From Certhia americana (taxonomy: Eukaryota > Chordata > Aves > Passeriformes > Certhiidae), in the NCBI GenBank assembly GCA_018697195.1, contig CM031857.1:66440607-66504606 (forward strand): DNA of 64,000 bases, given 5' to 3'. How positions within the stretch are numbered: the first letter of the stretch is position 1; every line of letters begins with the position of its first letter. A model generated the notes under the pieces. The model made no database searches, was not told where the DNA came from, and worked only from the letters and a program-made list of their open reading frames with translations. Below are positions 10,896-25,000 of this stretch, piece after piece. A program made the position numbers and the translations under genes.

Positions 10896-11340
10896 CCGCG
10901 TCACATGATGAACCCGGGCAGGGTGGGCCGGGGGTGGAGGCTCCCGGCGCCGCCTGGCCGCGCCTCGCCTGGGGCCGCCGCGACACCCCGCCGGCCGCTC
11001 AGACAAAGGGTCCGGACCGGTGTCCCCCTCCCCAGCTCCCAGCCCCTGCTCCGGCCACGGCGGGCGCCGGTGGCGTCGCTGGCATGCGGCGCGTCCCCGC
11101 CCCCACCGGCAGCCGGGCGGAGGGAGGGGAGGGAGGGAGGGGCCGCGCCCCCGCCCCGGTGCGCCGCCCGCCCCGCCCCGGGGGGTGGGGACGGGAACGC
11201 CCGGCCGCGCCTCCCCCTCCCGGCCCCGGCCCCGGCCGCGGGGAGGGGCAGGGCAGCGGGGCGCTGCGGGGAGGGGCCGGGCGGGGCCGGCAGCGGGGGC
11301 GCGGGGGAGCCGAGGGGAGGCCCGGGGCGGGGGGGCGCTG
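10896..11340 (-). other. candidate noncoding first exon (end at splice donor)
   Basis: The donor CGCGG|GTAAGTCGG at 10896/10895 on the - strand fits the consensus at six intronic positions and lies within the CpG island. The exon start cannot be placed; 11340 is an arbitrary upper bound. No start codon with a useful frame precedes the donor, so this would be 5' leader of a leftward gene whose other exons I cannot identify. Confidence 0.35.
11114..11142 (+). other. G-quadruplex-prone G-runs in CpG island
   Basis: Consecutive GGG/GGGG runs separated by single A's, in the pattern GGAGGGAGGGGAGGGAGGG, satisfy the four-run rule. Further dense G-runs occur at 11260-11356. Confidence 0.55.
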
Positions 11341-11353
11341 AGGGCGGGGCAGG

Positions 11354-11720
11354 GTAAGGAGGCGCCCGGGGAGACTCAGCGGGGCCACCGGAGAGCCCGC
11401 GGCGCACTCGGGGCCATGGGAGCGCCGAGGGGACACTGAGGGGGCCGCAGGCGGTGGAGACGCCTGTGCGAGCCCCGGGGGTGCAAGGGGGTGTGGAGCG
11501 CAGGGCAGCCCCGAGGGGTCGGCACGGGGTGGTCGGAGCGGTGAAGGGGCCCCGGGGGGACACGCGGTCGCGACACTGAGGGGCATCCCGGGGGAAGGGA
11601 CACACTGGGCGATGAGTCCGCCGCAGGGCCGCGCCGCCGGAGGGTAACGCGGCGGACTGTTACCTGGGGCTGAGCGCTGCAAGCCTTTCCCTTCTCTTTT
11701 ATTTTGTTTCCTTCGCACAG
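11354..11720 (+). other. candidate intron of a rightward transcript
   Basis: The donor AGG|GTAAGG at 11353/11354 and the acceptor at 11720 (long pyrimidine tract ending in GCACAG) delimit a 367-nt candidate intron at the right side of the CpG island. The following exon could end at CTT|GTAAGC near 11805 or ATA|GTGAGT near 11880. All frames are short, so the transcript would be noncoding or leader. Confidence 0.25.
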
Positions 11721-14700
11721 CCAGACTGCAGCTCGTGAGAAGTATGCGAGGCGTGGAGTTGTGGGTTTGTTGGGTTGTTTTTTTTTTTTTTTGGTCAGCG
11801 CTTGTAAGCCCGAGTCGCGCCCCTGCAAACTGAGAACTTCCTTCATGGGGAAGATTTTTCTCACGTACGGGCTGTAGATAGTGAGTGGTAAAGGTTTTAA
11901 TAACAGCATACATATGGAACAGGTTCCATAATCTTAAAGTTTGTTTAAAATATAAAGTCTTTGTTACATTAATGTTTTAAAAGAAGAACTTTGACAACCT
12001 TAGGAACCAAAAATAAAAACTCTTAAGAGTCAGTTAAAGCTTAAGAAGCAAATCTCGATTTCTTTTCAAAAGTATTCTTACCCGTGTTTACACAGTGAAA
12101 TATTTTGGTGGAAAGATTGTGGTCCACGCCTGGGCAGTATTGAAGCTATTAAGCTGGCCTGACAGGTTACCTAGGGATTCTCTTGCCTTGGAGAGCCTTT
12201 TGTTAATGTGAAGCTGATGTGGCTGTTTTCTGCCTCCTCCCGTGGTTCGTGTTGCATAAAGTAAACACGGTGTGGCCAGAGCACAGGTGAGCTTTGACCA
12301 GCGCTGCTCAGGTGGTTTCTGAGCAATGGTCTGGGACCATTCAATTTAAGGACGTTTAATAGCCTTTTGAATAATCAGGGTTCTTGCTGGCCCCTGGCAA
12401 AAGCCATGGTCAGAGCAGGTAGAAAATGGTAAGTTCTTTATGAGTCCCACCCCTTATTCTCTCAAATTCACAGTCAGCTCAACAGTTCCTGAGAGTCCCA
12501 GTCATAACAATTATTCGATAAATAAAAAGCAGAAAGAGGGATGGATCTCGTGTCTAGGAGGTTGGCCTGCCATGTGAGGGTGTTTGTAAATGCCCATACA
12601 GCTTGTGTATTTACACAGAAAGCCAGGTGGAGCCCAGGCAAATAATTACTGCTAAAATGCTATTACTTTCAGTAAATACAAACTAATATTTGCTGCTCAT
12701 CACAATATTTACTGAGGAAGCCAGAAGAACCAGAACCAATGTTTGTTCCCGAAGAGGATTTCATGCCAGCTGCCAAAAATACATCTACTCATCTCTTACC
12801 CTGTAATGGTCCTCTGCCTCCTCTTGGCATAAATGGTTTGGGTAATATAACCCTTCACTATTTGTCTTTGCAACTTACCTCTATTTCCACAAAGAAAAAA
12901 AAAAGACAGAATAATAAATAAGAAATAATAAAATGGCTATAAACAGAAATATATGTCTCCACAAGTCGTAAAGGGGTTAGGCATGGTTTGCTGTTGTAAT
13001 GTGGCCTATGGTATAATCATTTCCTTTGGAAAAAAGTGAGCATAGAGTTAAAATACAGACTAATGACCAAGCAACATATTTCCTTATGCTAGTAGTTCAG
13101 ATCAGAACCAGCTCCAGCTACTCCTGCTAAGTTACATATGTGATTCATTAGATTTCACCCAAGTCAAAAGTTAACATTGTAATACTTGTTTTAAAAGATG
13201 AAATATGCAATCCCATAGGAAGCGGGCTACTATAGAAGACAGCTGGAAACATTCCCTGAACAGATGCATAGCTTATATTCAGATTTATCAATAAAAAAAG
13301 TGAGTATTAACAACATTCATCCTTCTTAACCACTTGGAACAGGGAGCGCTGAGTGTTCTGCAGAAGAAAACTGGTTTCTACCTACCGAGGTTAAAGGATT
13401 AATGAATACTTGGCACATGAAAAATGAATGGTGATAGCAAGAAGAAGATTGCGTGTAGACAGTGTGATAAGGTGCATAACAGAGAAACATCACATTACAC
13501 ACATTGCTGTGCCCTGAGTAAAAGACAAAGCTCATTTCCATTGGATTTCAGATAAAATATTTTAAAACGCCAATATTTATTTTGTCATACTTAGAAATAT
13601 TTTATTCATTTATATAAAATCTCCAAAGAGATCATCTAGAAGAGGGGTTGGCTGACTAATATTGGGTGATAAAATTTGCTCTTTGTGAGTTTCATTATGT
13701 GCTATGTTGGCTGTTTACATGGTCTATTGCCTGCTACTAAAAACTATTACCTATATACATGAATTTGCAGGGCAGTATCTAAAGCAAAAAACTATGTGGC
13801 TACCTTTGCAAGAGGAATGTATTACATGATTATATATCAATAGATTGATACAGAAGTAGTGATATTACACATTTGTATTTGATATATAACACAGATTTAT
13901 AGAGAAATGTAGTTCTCAATCACATGCTTTTATGGAAAACCTGTCCTACTAAATCACCATCTTGGCTCACTCCATGCACCTGAACCCTCTGTTTCCAGTC
14001 TCATCTGGCTAACAAAGCTGAGCATACATCCTCTGTTTGAAAATATTCTGGCTTACATTTTAACACAGAAATACTTTGAAAGCGTTTAGTATTTCTCAAG
14101 ATTTAGAAAGATTTTTTTTTTCATTTTCTTTCCCTTGAAAGAAGAAACTTAATTTTTTTTTTTTTTATTTTTTTCAGAAACACAGTCCTAAATTTTGAAA
14201 TGGGAACCTTAACAGTGTACTGCCATATATTATTCTAAAATTAAAAAATTTTACTTTTGAAACCAGGAGAACAAATCAGCCTACTGACCACTTTTGGTTG
14301 CTTGTTTTTTCTAAAGTTCAACAAGTGTGTTTATGTGTGATTTTAGACTTTTTCTGTAGTTCTTCACCAATTCTGCCCTATTGCCTACAGAACAGTACTA
14401 CTGAATCACTTTTATTGATTCCCACTGCTTACAGTATCAGATGTCTCTTTCCAGTCTTCCTGTATCTGTTCTTCCCCTAATGAAGTTTCCTAAAACTTAC
14501 CAAAAACAAGATACTTCAGAATCTTCCCTTACTGTTCTTCAGCCTCTCCTCTCCTGTTAATTGTCCTACACTGATACACTTTTCTTCATTGTCTTCTTTG
14601 TTTTATAATTTTGTCTTAGATCCTAATCTATGTGCAAATAAATAATACTCTTCAACACAATTTAACAATTTAGCAACTTCTACCTTTATGCATGCATTAA

Positions 14701-17329
14701 GGTTATATTTTTATTAATAACCGATCATTTTTTAAAATGGAGAATGGCACCACCAGCAGAGAGCATACTGGAACCCCAGAACAAAAGAAAACAGAAAATC
14801 AATAGCATATTTTAACAATGTCTGCCTGAAACACATAAAAATACTTCTGAAATACATCAGTAATGTGCTGAATATTGAGAGATTTTGTAATTTAAATTAA
14901 CACCAGTCATAAAAAAATCACTTAAGTTACCTATTGTTTATTCCCTTTCAGACTGTATTCAATTTTCTATCTCAAAAAAACAAAACACAAAAAAAAATCT
15001 ACCTTACTACCCCAAACCAAAACCTAAATGCATTTTTATTTGGGATGCATGGTTAGACAAAAGCTTTAACAAATTACATGATGCATTTTAGAAGACAGAT
15101 TGTGTTCATTTGCTGAACTTAGAGAAACCTTTGGGTTGACAGATAATCAATTCAAATACCTACAGTTGAGGGATTGTATTACTAATTCTTTTCACAAGCC
15201 TTCCCTTTTGGATACAGGCAAATAAACGTGTTTTCTTTGCCAAGGAATTGACCACACCAGCAGATACAACCTTTCAGGTATGGTTGTTATCTTGCAATCT
15301 GGCCTGTGATCATCTGTCAGGTGCATCCTCGACTCTTTCTCCATTCAAACTGGTGTTAAGATCAACATGAGTATGTGGACCTTGCCCTCTAATAGATAGC
15401 TGCCATCAAGCATGGGAATACAGACTCTTTTGGGCCAGGACATCAACTTCTGTTTCTTTGAATCTACTTAAGAAATGTTTCAACATGCATGGCACTCTGC
15501 CATCAAATGCTAAGCTTTATAGTCAACTTCTAGGTGGCCATAAACCAAAACAGTCAGTCTAAAATGTGGAAGTACAACAGTCAAGTGTCAGGGTTGTATT
15601 CATGGGCATCCCTCATACATCAACAGTAGTATTCCTTGGATATGAATGTTGGGGCTTTTGGATACCGTGTCTGTATTTTTTCTGTATTTCATATATAAAC
15701 CAATTGTTTGTTCTTAAACAGGCTATCAGGAAATCTTTCCTTCAGCCCACTGTCATTAACCCCCCCCTAAAAATTCGCAACCTAGCTCATTGCATAAATG
15801 GCAGTGTTAGTGTACACTGTGCAGCCTCTATGATACAATAAAGTATATAACTTTAGAGTAGTTCAGTTACACCCCACAAGAGAGGAAAATTATAATCTGA
15901 TATAATTAATAGGTGTGTGTTTTTCTCCAGGGACAGAGTTCAAAATATTCAATTTGCCAGATTTAGACTAGCAATGTTGCCAAGATACATATTCTAGGAA
16001 AGTGGGGCCACAAAGTATTAATGCTTCACTCCCTTGATCCAAAAGCTCTGTGCCCTTTTTATAACCTTGGACTGAGATCATGCTTTTTTTTAATTTTTTT
16101 TTTTTAAACTTGCCTTCTTTTAGAAAGAGCCCTTAAAGGCTTATGACCTTATTCGAGATCCAGAAGAACAGGAGGAACAGTTCCTTGTTTAGTATAATCT
16201 GAGGCTGGCAAAATTTATTAGGGAGTAGGAAATCATCAAAGGATGTAGTCTGGGGAAGTATTGATATGTACATGTCTTTAATGTTTGGTTAACATTTTTG
16301 CAAAAAAAAACAACAACCAAAAAAATGGAAATGAACATTTTTGGCTCTGAACACCATATCAGTGCAGTGCCCATGAATGGAATGGATTGCTCTGGGTTTT
16401 CATTTCAAAATTCTGTAGTTCATAGCTGAATTTATGAACCTAAATATCACCCCAATGAAATTTCTTACACCGTTTTAGGGTCTGTGTTCAATTCCATGAT
16501 CTCAGCTCCTTGCATTAAACACTGTGTTGTTTGATTGTTTTGGAGACAAAAAAATAGGGGGTCATCCCTTAAACTGGTTTATAAAGGGGCACACAGTAGT
16601 CGCACATGAACATTAGGGCTGCTACATTTCTTATGTAAGATAGAGACATAGTATAGGACAATCTTTCCCAATTTTCCCTGTAACTCCCACTGTCTTGTGT
16701 TCTCTATGGCTCCTGGTAATTTTGCATTTCACTGCGTCTTTGTAAAACTGATGATGTCTGATTTGTTCCCTATGCATGGGTTCCATAGGATCCAAAAGAA
16801 ATTCTACGTGTTAAAGAAGGAGGAGAAGATGCAAAGTCAGAGAAATGTTTCAGAAATAGTTGGGGGTAGTGCACAGGAATAAGGAGTGTTCTGCAGTCAG
16901 GTTAGCAAAGGACCATTCAGCTGGGCATGGATTTTGCATCTAGTAGGCAGACAAAAACATCTCCTGTCCCCTTTGCAGGAACAATCTTTCATGCTTTTCC
17001 TGACAAATTTGAGGTATAACAAATATTTTCAAGAACTTATGGTTTTATCCCAGTAGTTTTTAATTTAGTGAAGTACTTTGTTCTCCATGGAGGTGTTAAA
17101 TAAATTACAACAGAATAAGTCTCCCAATACATAAGCACTTTAGATGTTTTCTCTTTACTCATACAGCATTCCTCCTCCCCATCTTACAGATCCTTTCTGG
17201 TGTTACTAAAGCGTACATATTGATAACTTTTGATTTCAAGGCCATGCAACTTGACTTTTCCAGTACCAGAAACTCTTGCATTCAGGATTCATTTACCCAG
17301 CGTAAATAATGGAAGAGATTAAGAATCAG
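11721..17329. other. AT-rich noncoding stretch
   Basis: No gene or recognised transposon was seen. T-rich homopolymers occur near 14112, 14154 and 16085. Open frames are below 95 codons and look random. Confidence 0.6.
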
Positions 17330-18022
17330 ATTAGAAATGGGACAGAGCTCTGGGGAAAGGCACCTGCCAGTCCTGGTCATTGGCAAGTTGACCATGAGCC
17401 AGCAGTGCCCTGGCAGCCAGGAGGGCCAACCCTGTCCTGGGGTACATCAGGCACAGCATCACCAGCTGGGCAAGGGAGGGGATTGTCCTGCTCTGCTCTT
17501 AGCTGGGGCAGCCTCACCACAAGTTCTGGGGGCTGGTTTGGGTGCAACAATATAAGACTATTACGGTATTAGAGAGCATCCAAAGGAGAGAAACAAGAAT
17601 AGGTCTGGAGGGGGAGCTGTATAAGGAGTGGCTGAGGCCACTTGGTCTGTTCAGCCTGGAGAAGAGGAGACTGAGGGAGACCTCATTGCAATCTATAACT
17701 TCCTCCTGAGGGAAGCAGAGGGACAGGTACTGCTCTCATGACCAGTGACAGGGCTCAAGGAAATGACATTAGCTGAGTCAAAGGAGGTTGAGGCTGAATA
17801 TCAGGAAAAAGGTTTGTCTCTCAGAGGGTGGTTGAGCACTGGAACAGGCTCCCCAGGGAAGTGGTCACAGCACCAAGCCTGTCTGAGTTCAAGAAGTATT
17901 TCGACAACATTCTCAGGCACATGGTGTGACTGTTTGGGGTTTCCTGTGCAGGGCCAGGAGTTGGACTTGATGATTCTGATGGGTCTTTTTCAACTCAGCA
18001 TATTCTATGTTTCTGTGACTGA
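17330..18022 (+). mobile_element. CR1 LINE, 5'-truncated copy (end of ORF2 plus 3' UTR)
   Basis: The left end encodes a remnant of the reverse-transcriptase C-terminal region (LTMSQQC, as in CR1 'LxMSQQCALA', near 17390-17410). It continues through the CR1 segments for 'LxxERVQRR' (GAGAGCATCCAAAGGAG), 'GTTCAGCCTGGAGAAGAGG', 'TGACCAGTGACAGGG', 'AATATCAGGAAAAAGG' and 'GAACAGGCTCCCCAGGG'. It ends in the typical tail near CATATTCTATGTTTCTGTG. It is interrupted by stops and frameshifts, so inactive. The consensus style (GGCACATGGTGTGACT...) is that of songbird CR1 subfamilies. Length is about 690 bp of a ~4.5 kb element. Confidence 0.9.
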
Positions 18023-21000
18023 AAATGAAAAACAGTTCTTTTCAACTCTTCTGTTATGAAATTAGGTTGGCTTGAAATACCTGGGTTTGCACCTGAGCAT
18101 CATAGACATACTATGATCATGGTGAATTCTGGACAGTATGCCTTCTTGATATAGAATGTTGAGGACTCACAAGTATTAAGAGGCTTTCTCTGGACTCAGT
18201 TGTATCTATCGCATTACAGATAAGTAAATTGAGTAATTTTTCTTTTTTGATGAGTTATAGAGTTTTTTTAAACCCTGAATTTCACAGATTATTAACCATA
18301 GTTGTACCACTGGGTATCAATATAACAGTTGAAAAATATCTTGGCATTTTATTGTAGCAATTGCTTACTTAATGTCTGGGCTTGTTTGTATGATTTTTGT
18401 TTTTTGAACTAAGAGAATGGATTTGTTTGAGTGACTGCGAAGCTCAGTAAGCACCAGTTATCAATTCTTCTTCTAATGACAACTGATGACATGATTTTTA
18501 CAAATGGTTGAGCATTTGGCAAATGCTAACCATAGAAATCGAATGAGCTGAAAGAAACTCCAGTCTGCCCTATTGTCACTACTGAGCTGACAGATGGGAA
18601 AAAGAGGAGGAGGTTGTGATGCTCTCCCAGAAGCCCAGGGGCGCACCACAAAATGACTGCTGAAGTGCCTTGACAGACCATAAGTGAGACAGGAGCTGAT
18701 TTCTGAAGAGCAGACATCACCTATGTTTTGCTTTGCTTTGCTACAAAATTTACCCTGTCCACCACAGCCTCCCCAAATAGACTGGCCAAATTCTCTGTGG
18801 AGCACTTAGCACCAGAGCTAATTTGAACCTCAGCAGTGGAGGTAAAATTGAATTTCCCTGACAGAAGGAGGAGCTGGAGCCAGGCCACCTCCTCCAGCAG
18901 CTGCTGGAATAGTGAGAGGGCAGGACTATCCCTACAGCTGCCCCAGGCAGGTGGCCCCGAATGCCAGCATCTGCTGCTGCCCTGGACACTGTCACCTGCC
19001 TGAGCCCTATCAGCATGGCCAGGGCGCTTTGCTATCCTGGCCGTCTGCTGCTGTGAACATCTGCTTGCTCTGCTGGTGCTTAAGCAGTGGGGAAAATCAC
19101 CCAGTATGCAGAAAAGCCTGTAAACCCCAGAATAAGAATTGAGAAATGGGCAGTGAAAGTCTATTGGGATCAGATTGCTCAGCTTTGCCTTTCCTTACCA
19201 TTTTTTTTTTCTTTTTTTAATTCTCCACAATTAGTCTAGTGCATCTCCTTTGGTTTTGTAAAAAGTGACTCGAGAAGTTAAAAGTACCAAACTTCAGCAG
19301 TGTTACCCATATGTGCTGTGTGCCTCAGGCTAGACAGCACATATTGGTAGCCAGACTGAGAAGAACATTTACCACATTACCTCTTCAAAACTCACTTTAT
19401 TTTTCTTGTTGAGCTGGCCCCCATCCAATGTGACACTCCAGCGTGAGCAGTGTAGTGACAGCAACAGCCTCCATGGAAACACACCAGAGCATGAGGCCAG
19501 CCATGGGGTAGACAGAAAAAGCAGCTCAGTCCTTTTCCTTAGTCTGTATGGCTTTGCTCTGAACAAGCTTTCTTTTCATTTCTAAAGCATTATTATGAGT
19601 GCCTCTCCTATGCCATCGTGTCTTTGCTATGTCTCTTGTAGCAGTGCAAAGTAACGCTGAACCTGGAAAACCTGGGTCTGATTGCAAGGCATTGCTATTC
19701 TTCAGCCTCAGGAACCTCCACTCCTCTTTTACATGCTGGAGCCAGGAGGGAATCTGGCTTTCCAACTGAGACATAAATAAATGCTGGCTGCTGTGGGTGA
19801 AGGTTTGAATGTGTGCTATGGAGTGACTGGCTCTTGTGGACAGTGCCTTGCTGGCAGCCTTGGTGCTTCTGTGCCAAAGGTCCTGCTGAATGCCTCTTTT
19901 TGGCAAGATGGTGAGAGCAAATGGAAACAGCATCCCAGAAATTTCCTTTATGTCTCAGAATTTGACATACCCCCGTCTCACCCAGGAACAAGTGTCTTGG
20001 GAAAAGGATGGGTGGAGGGGAGATGTTAAGCAGGTTGCTCTCCCAGTAGAGTACTGGGGAGACTTTGATGACCAGGATGCCCTGAGGACCAAACACCTCA
20101 TCATCAGGGCTATCACCATGCCTTCCTCTCCATCATACTTAAAACTCACTCCCCAGGTAACATCAGCATGTAAAGTTGTCTAATGCCATTATAATATAAT
20201 TCATTATATCATTTCCCCATAATATTTCTCTGAAATTTTACTTTTTGTACCCTAGACTAGCCTGGAGTAAATCTCTCAGTCTGACTATCCACTGTTTGAT
20301 GCAGACCAGGTAGCTGTTTGGAATTGTTCCAAGCCTTTGAGCATTTCAGACAACAGCATAAATCCAGCAAAATTTGTGCACCTACAGGGTAGCTGCTGCT
20401 GTGCTAAACTTCTAGACACCTGGCTTTACATCCACAGACAACATGACAATACTGAGTTTCACTGCACATCACTTGTAGGCTCCTAGCTCTGAATTCATAC
20501 TGTGAAGTGGGAAATACCTATTCTGGATGTGTCATAGGGATAATCAGATGCCTGGGGTTCACCACAGCCAGAGTACTGAGCAGGGAGTGTCCTAAACTAA
20601 TCAAGAAAAATGACTGAAAGCAGTTGTATAGTAAAATTTCCCATCCCAGCATGTTAAGAGCCTACACATGGGTTGCAAGGCAGTAGTTTTTGGCAGTCAG
20701 GAGTCACAGGGTGGTTCTATTTTGAGCAGAGCACCTCAGCCATCTTTCCAAAGAGCTGAATTAGTTCTTATTTTAATTTAAATGATACATCAGTACCCAT
20801 GCCATATATGACATGTAATAGAACATGTAACAAGCACATTTTAGTGTCTGATGCTCTAATAGTGTTATGATTAATAATATTTAAAAAAACCAGATTCGAC
20901 AGACATCCTTGTCATTTCAAACACTTCAGTGGACATCAAGAGTCACACTTGGCTTCCACATCGACTTCAGCATTAATTTGTTTGCTCCTTATGTCTTTGC

Positions 21001-21977
21001 TATCCCAAGTGCTTGGGTATAACACCAAGTCACCTAGGCTAAGTATAAGTGTGAACTCTTTCAAGTATAAGAACAGATCTTAATAAATCTGGGCACTGTT
21101 TCTTTAGTTAAATTTCCTCACAAGACTCTTAGTTCCCTGACGTCTCAGACACACAAGAAAACTAATTGGGCATCATAAGGGAACCACTCACCTGGCGTCC
21201 TAAGTGACACTTCTCATGTACTGAAATTGCTTCTCCAAAATCACCACAGGTTCTAGAACTCCAGTTCTTAATATCAATTTCCAGTGTATGAGCCTAGGTC
21301 CTGAGATTATAGTAATTTGAACATCTACATTGAGTTAGTGGTCCTCAGCATGTTTATCAAGTTGTTGATGTGGCCCATGAATGTGTGAACTTCCCAGGAT
21401 CTTTCACATCACTTTTCACCTCTTCTCATCCTATCTATCCATCCTTCTTGCCTATCTCTCATTCCAAGAGAGCCTGATCTTTCCAGCATCTTTACAGTGT
21501 AATACATTAAAAAGAAACTTTGTTGGCTATCTTTAAAGTATTTTATATCACTTTATATCACTTATACTACCATAGCAATACAGCAAAGAATGCCATCTAA
21601 TTTACATAAAGTCACACAGAGGTTAATTAGTATATGGAGGTTAATTTCAAAAAGAGTGCACTAGGAAGAAAGCAGCAAAAAGCAATTCTTCCCTTAATTG
21701 GTTTTGTACACACACCGCCCTCTATGATTTACAAATGTACTCAGGAATTTCTGTCTTTGTTTTTTGGGAAGACTGCATGTCAGGTAGAAAGAAAGTCTGA
21801 CACTGTGTCTGTCTGAGTGGTTACTTGCTGACCTTTTGTTGTTGGATATGCTATTTGGAAATATTGCCATCACATGCTATCAGAATTGCATGGTGAGCAC
21901 TGTAATGCTACGCTTGCATGCATCCTCTGCAGTGGAACAAAAATAATTCCAAGTTGTCTTTCTACTTGCATAATTTA

Positions 21978-22040
21978 ATACAAACATCGCATTAGAAATA
22001 ATACATGTTGATACAAATCTCACATTAGAAATAATATGTT
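21978..22040. repeat. tandem duplication, ~33-nt unit, two copies
   Basis: ATACAAAca.tcgCATTAGAAATAATA..ATGTT occurs at 21978-22010 and again, with a few differences, at 22011-22040. Confidence 0.75.
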
Positions 22041-25000
22041 CCCAGCTCTGTCCACAAGGAATGGAGAGAAAGTGTTAACTTGGTGAGCCCAAATGCTGGA
22101 GAAAAAAACAGAGCAGTTAATGTTAATAGGGAGGGGCAAAGGTGATTATTTTTCTGTTTAAGAAGAAACACACTGGGGGCTATTAGAAACTTCCCAGGTG
22201 ACAAATGAAGAAGGAAATCTTGCTGGATTCTCCCTAAATTTCAACACTCTGTATTGGCTCCATATCCATCTCTATGTCCTGTGACTTCAGTGGAATTGGT
22301 TGTGGTTTTCAACAAAAACTTTGATGGACACAGTACAGTTTAATTTGAAGACACTTCTCTCAGCAATAATAGCATATGTTTCTACTATCAAGACCCAAAC
22401 CCCATGATGTATTATACTACAGTGTTTTTAATGAATCATTAGCATTATTTTTTATTGCAACTAGATGTCTGCTTGAGCTTGGATCTTGATAACCTAGAAC
22501 TACCTAATGGTGTTGAGTTTGGCTTTTGAAATATGTGTTAGAATCCTTGTGTTTGTTCACAGAGGCTTTGGAGCTACCCTAATCCCAAAATGTTTCTTTC
22601 TCAGAAGTACGAGAAATCCCTGCAGCAGGATTGAACAGCAACAGCAGACTATGAAGACTTCAGTGTTATTTCTCCACCAAGCTGGTTAGACACCTAACAA
22701 AGCAATTCCAGTAGCGGAGCCAAGGATCTTCTCAAGCTCCTGGTAGAAATGGAGCACCTTCTTCCCCTGGATGCAGTGTCAAAACCATGGGCACACTGTG
22801 CTGCCTTCCTGACCACTCCTCCCCTCTTGCTGCAGTAGCAAGATGGTGGCTTCACCACTGCTCCTTTGAAGGGTGAAGTGTGTTTTCAATTCTGTAAATG
22901 TTATTTCTGGTAAACATTTGTACAGAGGCTGCAGAGGAAGCAGACCTGATGCAAGCCTTTCCATGATGAGCTGATATATAGTGGTACAGACTCTCCTACA
23001 TCACACAAAACTGGATGCTACATTTGGCAGTGGTAGCAAGGTAGTCAGCACCCTTCCATTTTCCTTGGTCATGAATAAATCCATCCATTTCTTTAACAAA
23101 AAATATCTCTGTGTTCATTCAAAAAATGAAGTATAATAAGAATACCAACAATCAACATTGAACTTATTTATTCTATCTATGCATCCGTTATTCCTTATTA
23201 TTCTTGGTGTCTAGGAAAATGTTCTTTCTCTTCCTTTAAACAACTCTTATCCATTGTTGCTGTTTACAATCTCCTTATTGTTGCTGAGGCTTGTCCTATT
23301 CCCTCCCTGTCATCATTTAGCAAAGCTAAATGCATTTCATTATTTTAATCTTTCTTGAAAAGTCAATCCCTTAATTAGAATCTATGATTGTGGAGCTCCA
23401 CTGGTGTCCGCAGGCTAAACACCACTAAGGCTGTTTTCTTACTAATTGTGCTCACAGGCAGGACATTTATTACTGTTGTTGATGGCATTAATTTGTTTAG
23501 GGGTTTTGTTTTTGTTTGTTTTTTTCTTTTTATGTTAAAGACTGTTTATCTAGGTGAGAAGCAAAAGGCAAAATTTGTTAAGTCAGATTTTCAAAGTATC
23601 AAAGCCTACAAGGCATAGAAAATGATGATTTTCGTGGTTGGGATTTTAAACTGAAATATTCAAAGACAAACCTAAAAGTCTGGGGTTTGTAGACTGGGCA
23701 CATCAAAATCTCTCAGTAAAACATGGAGACTTTAAGAACATGCTTCTAAAAGAAGACTGTCAAATGCTGATCTGCTCTCTTCTACCAATTCCTAATGAGC
23801 ATAAAAAATGTGGAAACAATTCTTTATTCCTAATCTATCAAACACATTTTGCTAAAGAGACATTTGGAAATTCAGTGGGAAGAACAGTAATGCAAAAAAA
23901 AAAAAAAAAAATTTGCTTACCTTGGCCTTTCTCACTTTTGTCTCCCGTTTTGCTCACCTATCACCCTACATGCAAGGTTTTAGGGAGGATTTTGTTCTTC
24001 TAGCATGCAATTGAAGAAGAATCAAAGAACCTTTACAAAGACACTGCAATGACTTTTTGAAATCAGTTTTGATGAGCTTCTCAGTTTGTCATTTCTTTTC
24101 TACATACTTAGGGATGTAATTTTTTTTACATTTGCCATTGCTCTCCACACATACAGCATCACACATACTAGTTAAGACAATAAATATAATAACTGCTACC
24201 TGAGGGATATATCTTCTACCCTGCACATAAATTTACTGTGGTTTGAATGTTTCTTGTGCTGGGATATGTCACATTTGATTCAGTTTTATTTAAATCATTT
24301 TTTCATTACATGTAAGTTAAAGTTGTGTTGTTTGGACATACAAAGTAGTAGTATTCCATCAAGGTGTGTTCAGAGTGTGTTTCTATCTATCTGCTCTGGC
24401 CACAGAGATTGTTAGCTTCAGCTGTGTATTGTGGCTTCCACTACTGTGCTCAGGATGAGTCCTGCTCTGTCTATCCACTACATTATGCAGTCAGTTCGCC
24501 TGTGTCCCACATTGTAATCTGCTACCTGCTCCCAGTCTAAAAAATAGCCTTTAAGAGGCATTTCTGCTTTGCTTGGGAGATGAATCTTAGCAGTTGGGAT
24601 TTCCTAGGCCTTTTGCCATGGCCACAACTGATTTTTTCACATCAGTCCTAGATTTGATGTGGCCTTACCCCTGGTGACAATTGCCAAAATAGCACCAGAT
24701 CACACTAATGACTTAGCTGTGTGATTAATAGCATGCTAATGTTTGGACCTTTGCCTGATTGCCCATACAGATGTGACTTGAGAAAAACTACCTGTCGGTG
24801 TACACCATCACCATGTCTTTGGAGATGTCCCTGTTGTTGTATATTAGCTTCTCAGCATTCAGTAGCACCTGCAGCACCTATACCTTCCCTAACGTGTACA
24901 GCTGCTGAGGCAGACAGGCTTTCTCTTCCCTGTTCTCCTTCTGCCCATGCAGCCTTTCCTGCACCACCAATTAATTTGAGCAGCAGAGTTTACTGTGTCT

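Larger units (their letters stand above)
10130..11660. promoter_or_regulatory. CpG island, probable (bidirectional?) promoter
   Basis: About 1.5 kb is very GC-rich with frequent CpG and many GC boxes (CCCCGCCCC type), in contrast to the AT-rich flanks. On the - strand a strong donor CGCGG|GTAAGT lies at 10895. On the + strand AGG|GTAAGG lies at 11353/11354, followed by a textbook acceptor at 11720. These support noncoding first exons in one or both directions. An M-box/E-box TCACATGA at 10901-10908 sits five bases upstream of the - strand donor. The right half is rich in G-runs on the + strand (11110-11142 and 11260-11356). I could not identify the gene. Long frames inside are composition effects. 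Confidence 0.75.

Noticed and set aside
10901..11913. 234- and 304-codon - strand frames and 139-184-codon + strand frames in the first CpG island
   Set aside because: All are low-complexity Pro/Gly/Arg sequences from GC-rich DNA with few stop codons; they overlap one another in several frames.
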